Source of the DNA: Taeniopygia guttata
Lineage: Eukaryota > Chordata > Aves > Passeriformes > Estrildidae
Length of the DNA stretch: 64,000 nucleotides
Direction of reading: 5' to 3'
Assembly (NCBI RefSeq): GCF_048771995.1
Contig: NC_133060.1
Coordinates: forward strand, 3,467,501 to 3,531,500
Translations under genes and position numbers: made by a program
Notes under the pieces: generated by a model
Databases searched by the model: none
What the model was told of the DNA's origin: nothing
The model's input: only the letters and a program-made list of their open reading frames with translations
In this document: positions 1-12,010 of the stretch, in pieces
Numbering within the stretch: the first letter of the stretch is position 1
Layout: every line of letters begins with the position of its first letter

Positions 1-960
1 ACCCGCCTCGTTGCCTCCTCTGGACGTGCTCAAGCATCTCAATGTCCTTCCTGAACTGAGGGGCCAGAACTGGACACAGCACTCAAGGTGCGGTCTCACC
101 AGCGCCGAGTACAGGGGGAGAATGACCTCCCTGCTCCTGCTGGTCACACAATTCCTAATGCAGGCCAGGAGCCATTGGCCTTCTTGGCCACCGAGGCACA
201 TTGCTGGCTCATATCCAACCGGCTGTCCACCAGCACCCCTGGGTCCCTTTCTGCCTGGACACTGTCCAGCCACACTGTCCCCAACCTGTAATGCTGTAGG
301 GGATTTTTGTGTCCAAAATGCAGAACTCGGCACTTAGACTTAGTAAACTTCATGCTGTTGGACTCTGCCCATCCGTCCAATCGATCCAAATCTCTCTGCA
401 GAGCCCTCCTTCCTTCCAACAGATCAACACAAGCTCCCAGCTTAGTATCGTCTGCAAATTGACCAATGAAGGACTCAATGCCCTCATCCATGTCGTCTAT
501 AAAAATATTCAATAGAACTGGTCCCAGCGCAGAGCCCTGAGGGACACCACTGGTGCCTGTCCCCAGCTGGATGCAGCACCGCTCACCACCGCTCTCTGGG
601 CCGGCCATCCAGCCAGTTCCTAACCCAGCACAGAGCGCTCCTGGCCCAGCCGTGGGCTGCAGCTTTTCCAGGAGTGTGCTGTGGGAGACAGCATCAAAGG
701 CCTTGCTGGAGTCTAAATAGCCAACATCCACAGACAGCCCTGCCTGCATCCACCAAGTGGGTCACCTGGTCATAGAAGGAGACCGGGTTGCTCAGACATG
801 ATCTGCCCTGTGTAAACCCATGCTGCCTGGGTCTGGTACCCTGGCCATCCTGTAAGTGCTGTGTGGTAGCACTCAGTATGAACTGTTCCATTACATTTCT
901 ATAAATATATCTGGGATTCCATCGCTAATCCTGTGGGACAAATTGCACTGAAGTTCAATT
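1..960 (-). mobile_element. CR1 LINE fragment with reverse-transcriptase remnant
   Basis: The minus strand reads as the C-terminal half of a CR1 (chicken repeat 1) non-LTR retrotransposon reverse transcriptase. Visible motifs include [27 protein letters not shown] and the catalytic FADDTKLG block, followed by the typical CR1 thumb region with LHFGHKNP. The protein reading runs from about 749 down to 144, and a second frame (891-694) carries the upstream part, so at least one frameshift is present. It is an inactive, 5'-truncated copy that continues beyond the window start. Confidence 0.9.
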
Positions 961-1243
961 CCACCTGTCCAATCTTTTACACCTTTGAGAAAGTCTGGGG
1001 CTGGGATTGGATCCAGCCACTCAGAGGCTCCTCTCTTTGAACAAATTTTAGAAGTCTAAACGTCCTGGAGGGTTTTGGGGTTTCAGGGTGGCTGCTGGGT
1101 ATCATTTCTCCATCTCATGATTCAGCAGGAGTTTCTCCAATAAAGAAATAATGCTTTTGCCCGAAGCTCCCACTCTACTTGTGACAGAAACCCCGTGAGT
1201 GTCTGGGACCTCCCGCCTCTTTGGCAGCCTGGGCACTCCTGGG

Positions 1244-1640
1244 ATGTCACCGTGGAGCCCCTGTGGCTGCCTGTGACAGATCGGTGCCTTTGCAGCACAA
1301 GGTGCGCTGGGATGTCACCATGGAATGGCTGTGACTGCCTCTGACCACTCGGCTCCTTACCATCCCCAGAAAGCCCTGGCAGGTCTCCACGGAGCCCCTG
1401 TCTCTCTGTGTGTGACATTCCAGCTCTTGAAGAGCCTGGAGACTTGGGAAGTCCCCATGGAACCTCTCTGAGTGCCTGTGGCAACTCGGTTCCTTCACAG
1501 GCAAACATCACCAGCCCATGTTGCTGTGGTCAGTTTCCATGGAGACCATCATCAACCCCCCATTGCGATGGTCAGTTTCCATGGCAACCATCCCCAGCCC
1601 CTGCTGCTGTGGTCAGTCCCTGGGCAGCTCCATGGAGATC
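1244..1640. repeat. degenerate tandem repeat, period about 68-78 bp
   Basis: Phrases of the form (a/g)tctccacggagcccctg, atgtcaccatgg and gtccccatggaac recur at 1244, 1312, 1383 and 1451. They are followed by two related units containing gtcagtttccatgg. Units are imperfect and GC-rich. No coding gene is supported here. Confidence 0.5.
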
Positions 1641-1729
1641 CCATGCCAGGGGTGGTTGCCATGGACACCAGCTCAGGCCTGCAGCCACAGGCTGTTGCCA
1701 TGGCAACCTCTGGCATCCCATTCTCAGGA

Positions 1730-2030
1730 TCATGGGATCCCAGAACCACAGAACTGGCTGAGCTGGGAGGGACCCATCGGGATCCTCGAGTCCAGCTGCT
1801 GGCCCTGCACAGGGCACCCCAACACTGCCAGCCTGGGCCTGGCAGCGCTGTCCAAACGCTGCTGGAGCTCAGAGAGCCCTGGAGCTGTGACCCTTCCCTG
1901 GGGAGCCTGGGCAGTGCCCCAGCAGCCTCTGGGCAAAAACCTTTCCCCGAGATCCAACCTCAGCCTGCCCCGACTCAGCTGCAGCCGCTCCCTGCACTCC
2001 TGTCCCTGGGCACCAGAGTGAAGAGGTTCC
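1730..2030 (-). mobile_element. CR1 3'-end fragment
   Basis: The plus strand shows the reverse complement of the CR1 3' tail: agaaccacagaact, then the ctgggagggacccatcgg phrase, a central block ending in gcgctgtccaaacgctgct, and then gagctgtgacccttccctgg. This is the usual avian CR1 3' untranslated region and contains no protein. Confidence 0.8.
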
Positions 2031-2540
2031 CTCAGCCCCAGCCAGGGACCCGCTCCCAAGGCTGCTGCCATGGCCACCAGGGCTGGCACCAGCTGCGATG
2101 CTCGGTTTCCATGGGCCGGGATTCAGGAATGGGATTCCCCAATTTCCTGCTCCCGCTAAAACCGCGCTGCCACTCGCTGCCCTCCCGCCTCCCATGGAAA
2201 GCACAAAAGGCAAAGATCCTGAGCTGGCATTAGAACAATTTAATGCGAACAGCAACGAGATAAGGAACAAACAGGAACAGCGACAACAAAAGGGATAAGA
2301 AAAACTATTTACAAGGAAAACTACAACACAATCAGTAGACCATATGTCATTCATCCACTCAGTTGTACATGCCACTGAACTGCTGCACCAGGGGACTGGC
2401 ATTATCACACCTGGCGTTTCCCTTTGGCATTCTCTTTCAGGGCGCAGATGAGACAAAACCACAAAGTTCAGCTTTAGTCAATCTTTACCTTCAAAGGAAA
2501 TTCAGGACTGTGCAGCAGAGACCAATGTCCTGCATGTTCA
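2031..2540. other. no gene recognised
   Basis: Between the CR1 tail and the minisatellite I see only short non-conserved reading frames and an A-rich stretch near 2240-2330. No splice-phase-consistent exon or known repeat was recognised. Confidence 0.4.
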
Positions 2541-2850
2541 GGAATCCCGTGTAGAGAGCAATGCCCTGTGAAATCAGGAATCTCGTGCAGAGAGCGATGC
2601 CCTGTGAAATCAGGAATCCTGTGCAGAGAGCGATGCTCTGTGAAATCAGGAATCCCGTGCAGAGAGCGATGCTCTGTGAAATCAGGAATCCTGTGCAGAG
2701 AGCGATGCTCTGTGAAATCAGGAATCCCGCGCAGAGAGCGATGCTCTGTGAAATCAGGAATCCTGTGCAGAGAGTGATGCTCTGTGAAATCAGGAATCCC
2801 GCGCAGAGAGCGATGCTCTGTGAAATCAGGAATCCCGTGCAGAGAGCGAT
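2541..2850. repeat. 36-bp minisatellite, about 8.6 copies
   Basis: The unit aatcccgtgcagagagcgat followed by gctctgtgaaatcagg is repeated head to tail with few substitutions. Because 36 is a multiple of three, it is open on both strands (a 12-residue MLCEIRNPVQRA repeat on plus). That is a by-product of the period and not evidence of a gene. The last unit ends exactly where the large inverted repeat begins. Confidence 0.95.
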
Positions 2851-3432
2851 GTTACAGGACACGGGGCCACTGAGGTTTTGCCGTGTCCACTTGCTAACAG
2901 TGGTGTCTCAGCTATCACTCACAAACCTCTGAGCACACTCCCTGCTGCTTTGTATGGGATTCAGAAGAAGTGATCCATGCCTCAATACTCTGTGGATACA
3001 ACTTGGGCGATGGCTTTTAGGGATGCCTTGCAGATCTCTCCCTGTGTGCAGTTCCCAAGTGCAGCACTGCAGGTGGCTGAGGAACTACCAGTAACTTTCA
3101 GATGCATTTTCTGGCAGGCAGAGATGAGAATTCAGGACTCGGAAGCTGTCGCCCCAAAGAGCAGTGAGATGCTCTAAGGCACCGCCTTTGTTTTAGCAAT
3201 TGAGAGCGAGTGAGCACATCCTTCTCCGAAATGAACTGCTGCCCTCTGGGCCTTCTTTTTGGCAGCTGAGAAGGACAAAGACTGTCCCAAATGTATTTTG
3301 CAGGCTGGCACCAGTCTGTGCTTCTTTTGCCTCTTCAGCACAGCTGTACCCAAAGCTCTGGCCACAGCTGCCCACACCAGAGGAGAAAGCCCCTCGGGTG
3401 CAGCAGAGTCTGCGGGGGCTGTTGACATTTAC

Positions 3433-4262
3433 CTCTCCTCCTGTGGCTTTGTTGAGTGCTCTAACCACATGTCCAAAAGTCCTAGAAACAAAACAGAAGC
3501 AGAGAAAGGAGAAGCTGTTTATTTCGTAGAGTGAAAGCCAGCCCACACAGGAGATCTCTGCTGTAAATGCCTAAAACTTGCAGGATGCAGGAGGGCTCTG
3601 TCAGAAGGCAGATGATCCTTTTTCCTCTCAAGTGCATGGGCAGTGCCTGGGCCGATTGCTGAAGCATTGGGGTTTACTGCCTCAGCTCCTAAAGGGAATT
3701 TATTCTTTCATCTTGGGTTTCAGTTTCTAAACTGTGTGGTTCCTATCCTGACCACGTGCAATATTTCCTTCCACAAACCATGGGAAAGAAATGTTCCTGA
3801 GAACTGTTATTTCACAGCTTTGATAGGGGGTAGGTTGCTCTTTCAGGCAAGCAAGATTCTTCTTTTTTCATTAGTGTGGCAGTGTGATTTTGAGACATAC
3901 AAAAATGCTAAAGAAGTTAACACAGAGCTGTCCCACACTTGAGAGACAAAGAGATCTTCCAGGTCCTGTTCCTTGATGCAGGCAAGACCTCAGCAGCATG
4001 GAGATGTCTCTGACAATGCTTTCTGAGCACACACACAAATTCTGAGCAGCACTGAAGCGATGGGACAATCTATCCCCAGTATCTGAACACGTTTGCAGCT
4101 GGCCTGAGTTCACACTGGATAGATCTTGCAGTGAAACACCTGATATACCTGCAAAACACCTGGCCCATGGTTGTGTAGAAGTAACTGTGGCTGGACTCAC
4201 CCCTTGCCAATATCTTCCAGTTCAGTGTATTTCATCTTGGGATTTTCCATGTTCACCATTTT
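3433..4262 (-). pseudogene. PAK3-like kinase fragment (two glycine-loop exons only)
   Basis: Two short minus-strand exons match the start of a p21-activated kinase domain. Exon 4262(approx.)-4201 ends in MKYTELEDIGKG with a canonical GTGAGT donor. Exon 3481-3433 reads TFGHVVRALNKATGGE, completing the GxGxxG ATP loop. The next expected exon, with the VAIKK lysine, is absent because the inverted-repeat arm ends at 2851. The fragment is the mirror of 60836-61663 and cannot encode a kinase. The intron between the two exons is otherwise unremarkable. Songbird PAK3-like genes form an expanded family. Confidence 0.8.
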
Positions 4263-4269
4263 CCTCCCG

Positions 4270-4625
4270 TTGTCCAGGCTAAAGCTCCCTCAGCACCTCC
4301 TCCTTGGCCTTGAGCTCCACAGCCTTCCCCAGCTCCCGTGTCCTTCTCTGCACACGCTCCAGCCCCTCGAGGACTTTCTGCTTCAGAGGGGCCCACAAGT
4401 GGACACAGCACTCCCAGCCATGGCCGCAGCGCTGCCCAGCCCAGGGGGACGGTCACTGCCCTGCTCCTGCTGCCCCACTGCTGCTGACACAGGCCAGGGC
4501 ATCCTTGGCCTTCTTGGCCACCTGGCCACACACTGGCCCACCTTCAGCTGCTCTTGACCAGCACCCCTGCGTCCTTTTGGCCCACGCAGCTCCCCCACCA
4601 CAAAGTTGCCCGCTTGACTTCAAAT
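4270..4625 (-). mobile_element. CR1 fragment (left arm)
   Basis: The plus strand carries the reverse complement of the CR1 region before the 3' tail: ctaaagctccctcagcacc, gggcccacaagtggacacag and ccttggccttcttggccac. It abuts the PAK3-like exon at 4262, so it lies in the upstream intron or flank. The same element is at 60480-60835 in the other arm, so insertion preceded the duplication. Confidence 0.75.
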
Positions 4626-4937
4626 AGAGCATTCCCAGTTCCAAGATGTCCTTCCTCTTCTCAGCAACACAAGACAGCAGTCAAGGACTTGCAGCTTCCC
4701 CCCCAGCCTAGGCACTAATGCCATTCCCAAAGCGGCAGGCTGTGTGCAGCTGTCCCTGCAGGATGGCCCCAGGGCAGAGCCCAGCCGGGCTCCCCCTGCA
4801 GCCCCTGAAGCTTGGGGCAGGCAGTGGTCCCAGAGCTGAGGTTCACGGGGAGCACCCGCAGCTGTGCCTCGCACTCTGTTGCCGTGTCACCGTGCAGGCT
4901 GGCTTGTACGGGGTGAATGTACCAGCCCTGGTTTGAC

Positions 4938-5130
4938 TGACAGGGGCCTGGCCCATCACAGCTCTCCCAAGGCTGCAGGCATTCCCCAGGCCAGAATCTG
5001 AAGGGGCACAGAGATCAGACCAGTGAAATCATCCAGACTGGGTTTTTCAAAGGCCCTTTAGAAGGAAGGGCTTGAGAATAAACGTGCTCTGTTTGCCACA
5101 GGAACATCGGGGTGAGTGGTCTCTTTGGCT
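4938..5130 (+). mobile_element. LTR-like remnant (left arm)
   Basis: This stretch contains ccttcagattctggcctg in complement, a gggcttgagaataaacgtgc block with an AATAAA signal, and a U5-like continuation tgccacaggaacatcgggg. It is recognisably related to the reverse complement of 12400-12632. Two diverged copies of one LTR-like family therefore lie within each arm. The family name is not certain. Confidence 0.4.
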
Positions 5131-5648
5131 CCAACCCACTTTCCCCCCTGAGCCAACGTTACCCACTCCCTCACACGTCCCCCCCGTGCCTTCCCACTGC
5201 CTTGTCCTGTCAGGGCTTCCGCAGCCCCTCATCCCTTCGTGGCCCCGTCCCCTCAGGGTCTCCCCAGCCTGGCCAACCTGCCCGGCAGCAGCGCCGCAGC
5301 CCCACAGGAGCTCCAGAGGAGCCCATCCAGAGGCACCTGGGAGCCCTCAGCAATCCAGGCAGCAACACACGGGCAGGAGGACACGGATGGCGCTTCCTGC
5401 CTGGGACAGGGCTTGTGGCCATCTCCAGGCACCGCTCTCACAGAGATCCCCACAGCTCCAGCCCCTGCCCATCTGCTCTGTGGGCAGCACAAAGGCTTTG
5501 GCAGAACCACCAAAGGCCAAGGGGCTTCTGGCCATTTTCCCTGCAACCCTGCATGCCTGGGCAGCTTGCTGAGCCCAGGAACCCTATTGTCCCTCTTCCC
5601 CTAGACCCTGCAGAGCCTGGGCAGCAAAAGAAAGATCCTGGGAGTCTG
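5131..5648. other. 3' flank of the left MROH gene, no gene recognised
   Basis: This GC-rich flank between the LTR-like remnant and the MROH polyadenylation region is open in several frames because of its composition. No splice-consistent exon was seen. The same holds for its mirror at about 59450-59950. Confidence 0.4.
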
Positions 5649-5654
5649 TCTATT
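5649..5654 (-). terminator. degraded poly(A) signal of left MROH copy (AATAGA)
   Basis: On the minus strand the sequence downstream of the stop reads ggatgtgttgcaatagacag, where the right copy has ggatgtgttgtaataaacag. The AATAAA hexamer is thus AATAGA here, a weaker variant. Confidence 0.6.
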
Positions 5655-5770
5655 GCAACACATCCTATATTTATATGCTAAAGTAAAACAAAGAGGAAGA
5701 AAAGTACAATCTTAAAGAAACGAAACATTCCTGCTGGCTCGGGCGGCCCCAGCAGACAGAGCCTCTGGGA

Positions 5771-8700
5771 TCAGCTCTCTGCAGAGCTCCAGCAGCGCAG
5801 CCAGCCGAGCCCCGACAGACGAGGCCGTCTCCTCCATGCCCTGCGGAGCCGATCATGCAGGTTGTCAAAGATGGAATATGGAGCTCTCTCTGTTCCCTGG
5901 AGGACGTACAATGTTTGAACTGCCAGGCTTCTGACAGGGACACTGATGTCATTGGCCATGCCTTCAAGGGCTGAAAGAGAGAGGAACAGAGCCATGGTCA
6001 GTTCCCACATCTGAGGGGACCCGAGGGGACTCTGTGCCAGGGCCATCCCAGCCGGCTCTGGCCACGGCCAGCAGGGAGCAGGGACCAGCTGGATCAGCCC
6101 GAAGCTGCTGGCCAGGAATCCCCCAGGTGCCCTGAAACCTCTGTGTGCTTTGCCCACGCCGGCCCTGGTCCGCACAGGGAGCAGAGCCCTCCGCAGCCGG
6201 GGCAGGGCTCGCAGCTCCCCGCCAGCCCCCGCTGGCAGCCCGCTGCCCTCACTCACCCTCAGAGATGAGCTGGAGCTCTTCCTTCCTCCCCCTCAGGTAC
6301 CGCCCGGCCGTCCCTGGGAACACAGAGCCTGTCAGGCCCGGCGGCACAGCTCCCTGCCAGCGGCGCTGCCAGCCCTGTGCCCACACGGCCTCCTGGCCCG
6401 GCTCGTGGCTCACCCATGAACCTGACGGCCGCCTCTCGCAGGGGCTCCTGTGGGCTCTGCAGGTAGGGCAGGGCCCGGCGCAGGTGCTCGGCCACGCTGC
6501 TGCTGTCCTCTGCCAGCTGCAGAGAGCGGCAGGAGGGAAGGGTTGGCCCCGCAGCCCCGCCGGGCCGGGGCTCCATGGGCACCCGGCTCGGGCCGCAGGA
6601 GCCTGGAGCAGAGCCCGCGCGGCCTCGGGCTGCAGCAGCGGGCAGGGGCACAGCTGCCAGCCCGCACACCGAGCACCGCGCTCAGGGGGCTTCTCCAGGC
6701 TGGGGCTGCGGCTTCCCGGCCCTCCTTACCAGGCACTCGGTGAACTTCCACGGCTTCTGGTTCTTCAGCAGCTTTTCGAGATCCCTCTGCTTCAGGAACT
6801 CGGCCGCACAAAGCAGCGTTTCCTGAGAAGCCTGGAGAGCAGCAGAGACGCGGAGATGGCCCCACAGCCCAGGGCACAGGACCCGTCCCTGAGCCAAGGC
6901 CAGCAGGAGGCTGCAGCCTGCGAGGTGCCAGGGCAGGGGCAGCCCAGCCCCTGCCAGGGGACAGCAGCAGCTGCCGAGTCCTCACCTCTGCCACTCGCTG
7001 GTTCTCATCATGGCAGTGGAAGGAGAGTGGCAGCAGGCTCTGGCGCACGTGTGCCTTCAGGGCCTTTTTTTCCTCTTCCGGAAAACGATCCAGCATGTCT
7101 CGGAAGATAAACATGGAGCTCAACTGCACCTGGCTATCCTCCTGTATGAAAGGAAGGAAGAAAGACCTCAGCGTCAGCTGCTTCAGGCCCACCTGGGCAC
7201 AGCCTGTAAGTGCACAGGGCACAAAGTGTGCGGGTAGCACCCGCTGGCCGTGGCTGGAGGCGCAGAGCCTTACGTTGTCAAAGAGTGGCAGGAGCGCCTC
7301 AGCCAGCTGCAGGGCGAGGGTGCTGGTTATTGGGGCACCATTGCAGAGAAATGCAGCTCTGAGGAGAACCGTGGTCATCCTGAGCATGACGCCGTCATTT
7401 TCCTGCAGGAGCTCCACGAGCCTTTCATGCAGGCTCCACATCCTTCTGGCCATCTACTTGTGGAACACAAGTGTGTGAAACACCATCCTGCTGCCACAGG
7501 GCCCAGGGGCCCAAGGCCTGTGCCAAAGCACTCGGGCAGCTGCAGCAGGAGGCAGGAGAGCTGGCAGCAGCTGCCTCAGTGCCCCAAGGCCAGCCGAGCC
7601 CCAGGGACTGCCTTCCCCAGCCCCACGCTGGCAGCACGGCTTCAGCCCCTGCGCTCTTCTCACCGAGGCACTGGTGGTGCCGAGCACCACGAGGCCTCTG
7701 AGTGCCAAGCGACGCCTCCCCCTGCACTCGCTCTGCAGGTTCTTTGACAAGAACTCCAGGACGCTGTCACGGCATTCACTCAGGTTCAGGCGCTCCAGGA
7801 CCTGAAAGGCACAGGGCAGTGACGGGGGAGCGGCCGGCGGGAGCCCAGAACCGCACAGGGCCGGGCCCAGGCAGCAGCACAGGGCGCGGGCTCCGTCCCA
7901 GGCACTGCGGCCAAGAGAGGGCAGAGAGCCGGGAGGCAGCTCAGCGAGGCAGCGCTGGCCTTCAGGCTCACCTCCACAAGGAACGCCAGGGCGGCCAAAT
8001 CCCGGCATGGCGTGTCTTTGCTGAGCAGCCCGAGCAGCTGGAATGCAATCGCGGAACACACGGCTTCGGATGCGCGGCGCATTTCTCTGACAGGAGGAAA
8101 TAGGAGCCAAACCACTGAGCCAGCGAGGGCAAACCTCTCCCAGGACTGCCTCCCAGAGGTCTGGCCTTTCTCCAGCACCCTGCAAGGGGCAGCTGAGCCC
8201 TCTGGGAGGTTGCTCCTCTTGGGCACGCTCCTCTCCCAGCCTTTTGCAGCCTCCTTGGCCGTCCCTTGGTGACAAGGCCTTCTGGCCCACGGCCACGGGG
8301 ACTGTGTGGGGCACCTGGGGCACAGGGCACACATGCCAGGGACAGCTGGGGAGCAGGGGGTCTCACCTGGCCAGCACGCCCACAGCACAGTGGTGGGTGT
8401 CAGCACAGAGCAGTGTGTCCCAGCCACCCTTGTCTTCCATGGCCACCACCACATCCTCATAGTGCAGTCGGCAGAGCAGGGCCTTCAGGGTCTGCTCTGC
8501 AAAGCTGTGCGCAGTGCAAAGCCCAGGTCACGCTGGGGGCACTGGCCCCTGCCCAGGGATGTGGCAAGGACAGGAGGACTGGCATGGAGCACCTGCTGGG
8601 GTTGGTGGCAAGGCCGTGTTGCTGCTGGCATCCCTCCCAGAAGGTATCGACCTCCTCTGGCATATCCAGAGTGCTGAAGAGCACTTGGAAGAGCAGATGC

Positions 8701-10586
8701 ACAAAGAGGCAGGGGAAACACACGGTGACTACATGTGGCACACAGGGCAGCTGGAGGATCTTCCACATCACCACGGTTGCCTGCAGAGGACAGAGCAGCC
8801 CGAGACAGCGCTCAGTGCCGAGGTGTCCGTGTGGCAGGGCCCAGTACGGGAGGGAGAGGCCTGGAGAGACACAGGGGGAGCACCGAAGGGGGAGCACCGG
8901 GCCTGGTGGCCCTGAAGCTGCCCCAAGGCCAGGTTTCAGCCCAGCGCCTGAGGCAGGGAGACGCCGTGGGGGAGGGAGGATGGAGAGCTGCTGGAGAGGT
9001 GGCCTTGGGGCCAGCAAAGGCAGAAACTCACAGCCAGGGCAAGGACAGCCGTGTGGTCCCCATCGGAGGTGCACGTGCTGTGCTCTGGCCAGCTCCCCAG
9101 CACATCGAGGAGTACGAGCATGGCAGGCTCTGCAGTCCTGGGCGTGCACATGATGCTCTTCCACATGGCCAAAGCAGCTCTGTGGGGTCAGAGCTCTGTC
9201 TCAGAGGAGTCTGGGACACAGCAGCGTGGCCTGGGTGGCAGCGGGGAGCTGAGCTGCTCTGCCAGCCCTGCCTCTGCCCACTGCCCCTCACTGGCAGCAC
9301 GCAGGCAGCCCAGCCCTGTGGGGACTGGCCCCTGAGGGGCAGGGGGGAAGCATGGCAGCACGCTGGGGGGCTGGCAGGGGCCAGGGCTGGCAAAGGGAGC
9401 AGCCAGAGGGCCCTGGAATTCTCTGTTGGTCAGACACCTGGGACAGGCTGTACAGGCTGAAGGGCTGCTGAGCCTTGTGGACACGTGGGCCCCGTACCTG
9501 TCACACACTGGGGCCACACGCAGGAGAGCCATCACCACGTCAGAGGGCTGTGCCTCTGTCAGATCCAGAAGGGGCCTGTACAGATTGTACTCAGGAAACT
9601 CATTGGCCACCAGCCACTGCTGGATGTACCTCACCATGGCCGGCACCTGGAGAAGGCAGGGGAGACTTGGAAAGCTGCCAGAGGAAGGAATGTGCCCAGC
9701 TGCCCCAGAGAAGTGCTTCCCTTGCCACCACACTGCCATGGCCTCAAAGGCTTCCAGGGAGCAGCAGGCGTGGCTTGGGAGGCCACGCAACTGCTGGGAG
9801 GAGAAAAGCCAGGCCACAGGCTGCTCACTTGCTTTGGGCTGGAAGGACCCTCCTCCACAAGCATATCCAGCAGGGCAGCACTGGTCTTGGTTTTGAAGAT
9901 GGGAGAGTACGCTCTGACCACAGTGCCCACGACGCTGCTCTCTTCCTCCCGAATCCTCCTCATGAATTTGCAAACCATCTGTAGCAGAAGGGCAAGAAGC
10001 CCGGGATGTTGCATGGAGTGCTCCGAGCACAGTGCTGGGCTGAGCAGTGCCAGCAGGCCCAGCCCAGGTGGGGATGGCTGCAGGTACCTGCGCTGTTCTG
10101 CGGAAGCGGCCACGGGTGCGTTCCTGCTCTCGTGTGCGCTGCACGGCTGCACCTGGCAAAGAGCGAGCGCAGCCCGAGCTGAGGGGCTGCGGGAGAGGCC
10201 GGAGAACACAGCCCAGCCCTGCGCTGCCCAGGCAGGGACAGCCCCGCGCCGCCCCAGGGCATGGAGCACGGCTGTGGGGTGTCTGCCCGGCCCCTATTCC
10301 ATCCTGTCCATGGGCATGGCCCCAGGGGATGGGATGGGATGGGATGGGATGGGATGGGATGGGATGGGATGGGATGGGATGGGATGGGATGGGATGGGGC
10401 CAAGCTGGCTGCAGGCACCAGCCCTGTGGCCCAGCTCTGCCACTCACCCCTCTGTGGTGGTTGGAACTGCTCCACGTCTTCAGGCTGCTGTGCTGGGGCA
10501 GCTCCAGGGCCTTCTTTCTCCTCCTTCCCCCAGCCCAGCTTGGGCACGCTCGCAGGTCTGTGCTCTACGTCACTGCCTGGATTCAT
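5771..10586 (-). CDS. MROH-family (maestro HEAT-like repeat) protein, left copy
   Basis: Fifteen exons on the minus strand: 10586-10448, 10152-10088, 9978-9829, 9646-9498, 9179-9032, 8780-8593, 8504-8367, 8086-7972, 7801-7664, 7453-7274, 7141-6986, 6831-6730, 6516-6414, 6313-6257, 5970-5771. All have GT donors and AG acceptors, phases agree throughout, and the total of 2028 nt gives about 675 residues plus stop. The protein is alpha-helical and HEAT-repeat-like: it starts MNPGSDVEHRPASVPKLG and contains FKTKTSAALLDMLVEEG, LLDLTEAQPSDVVMALLRVA, VPHVVTVCFPCLFVHLLFQV and LREAAVRFMG. These are hallmarks of the avian MROH multigene family, whose biochemical role is poorly defined. The start was chosen because agccATGa has a good context and the exon phase fits; an upstream non-coding exon is possible. 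Every exon length equals that of the right copy, so this copy looks intact. Its poly(A) signal is altered. The acceptor of exon 10 (tag before ATGGCC) has a weak pyrimidine tract in both copies. Confidence 0.88.
10326..10398. repeat. (GGGAT)n pentanucleotide repeat in MROH intron 1
   Basis: About 14 nearly perfect gggat units. The mirror position in the right arm has a different composition: CCATG units followed by CCATC units. Confidence 0.95.
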
Positions 10587-10999
10587 GGTTACTTGCAGAA
10601 GGTGAAAAGGAAAAGGTCCGAGTCAGCAAGTGCTGCAGTCGTGCCTTGAGGGCACCTGCAAGAGTGAAGTCTTGGCAAGGCTACAGGACAGCGAGTCCTG
10701 CACTCTGGTCTTGGGGGCTCCAGCCACAGGGACAGGAGACTCCTGTCAAGGACAGTGCAAAGCAAATGCCACGGTCTGCCCTCATGGGCAGCTGCAGAAG
10801 AGATGCCTCGGGAAGGCCAGGGGTCACCAAGTGCTCTGGTCTGGCCACCAGGTCACCTGCAGGAGTAATACCTCGGGAAAGCTCGGGTCAGCAAGGAACG
10901 AGTGGCTGTGCCAAGACTCCTTACAGCACCGCTCTCTCCATCCTGTCTCGTCGCGTGCACAGAGCACTGTGGAGTGGCCTTGTCACTGCCAACACCTAT
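10587..10999. other. 5' flank of left MROH gene
   Basis: GC-rich upstream sequence with degenerate repeated phrases (gcctcgggaaggccaggggt, acctcgggaaagctcgggt, gtcttggcaaggctacagg) at roughly 60-80 bp spacing. It may contain the promoter or 5' untranslated exon, but no TATA box or other decisive element was recognised. Confidence 0.35.
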
Positions 11000-11153
11000 G
11001 CCACAGCATGTCACAAAGAGCCCTGGGATACCCTGTCCCGTTCCATTCCATGGTGACCATGCTGCACCGTGTCACAAAGGGCCCTTGGATACCCTGTCCC
11101 GTTCCATTCCACGGTGACCATGCTGCACCGTGTCACAAAGGGCCCTTGCACAC
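11000..11153. repeat. 61-bp tandem repeat, about 3 copies (left arm)
   Basis: Units carry accctgtcccgttccattcc, a ggtgaccatgctgca block and a gtgtcacaaagggcccttgg block. The right arm has about six copies of the same unit at 53711-54035. Confidence 0.9.
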
Positions 11154-11659
11154 TCTGCCACCTGCCCTGGGGCCACCCCCAGCCCCTCAGAGTGGCCCAG
11201 GTTGGAAGGAATGCCTTGCCCCAGGTGTGTCAGACAGCCCAACAGGATCTTTAGGAACGGCTCAGACCATCAGCAAACGCTGCCCTGCTCTGCGGGCTCA
11301 GAGCAGCAGGAGCCCCCAGGGCTGCCGACGCAGCCGCGGCGGGAAGGGCACGGGGCCCTGCACAGAAGCTGGCACGGCCTCCTCGGGACACGTCCCACAT
11401 GGTGGCCATCCTAAGCACGGCCGTGTGACACAGACCAGGAACGTGTGGGCCAGTGCAGGAATGCTGCTCTGAGCCTGGGGCCCGGGGAGCGCTGACATCA
11501 GCCGCTGAGGCACAGTCCCCGCCGAAGCAGAGTTCCCCCGAGCCCTGGCAGCACCGGTGCCCGTCTGCTGCCCCAGAAACCTGTGCCCCAAAAGGGCTTC
11601 TCTGCCAGAGGGCAGCCAAAGCTGGTGTGTGTTGCAGCATTTTTCAGAGAAAGAGGACA

Positions 11660-12010
11660 TGAGTTATGAGATTTGAGCTACTCCAGTCTAGGCCTCAGAT
11701 TTGGGCCTTGTGAGGCCTTCAAGCCTCTGACGCAGTTAGAAATTCAGAGCTTCTGGCGCAGATAGAAATAGTATTAAGGTGTGACGGGGACCACTGGGCT
11801 GTCTGGGTGTGAATTAGTATACGTTTATAGTGTAAGGCTCAAGCCACTTTAAGGAAAAGGTAAACATTGTTAGCCTAGCAATCAGAGTGCCTTTGTTTCT
11901 GTAAACTATGTAGAAGCTTATATAAACTACCATCTTATCTCGAATAAACGGAGAACGTGTGATTAACCACATTGGTTCAGATCTGTGTTTGTCTTGTCCA
12001 GTTTCCCGTT
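11660..12010 (+). mobile_element. LTR-like sequence (left arm)
   Basis: This segment has the order expected of a retroviral LTR: a TATA-like tatataaac near 11919, an AATAAA at about 11943, then an R/U5-like block (gtgattaaccacattggttc and tgtttgtcttgtcca). No internal coding region is attached, so it would be a solo LTR. Its 5' edge is not sharply defined, and no target-site duplication was identified. Confidence 0.45.

Noticed and set aside
2561-2932. 12-residue repeat protein encoded by the minisatellite
   Set aside because: The period of 36 bp keeps all frames without stops on both strands; no start context, splice sites or homology support a gene.
10261-10605. Gly-Trp-Asp/Met repeat protein in MROH intron 1
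   Set aside because: It is the translation of a GGGAT microsatellite inside an intron.
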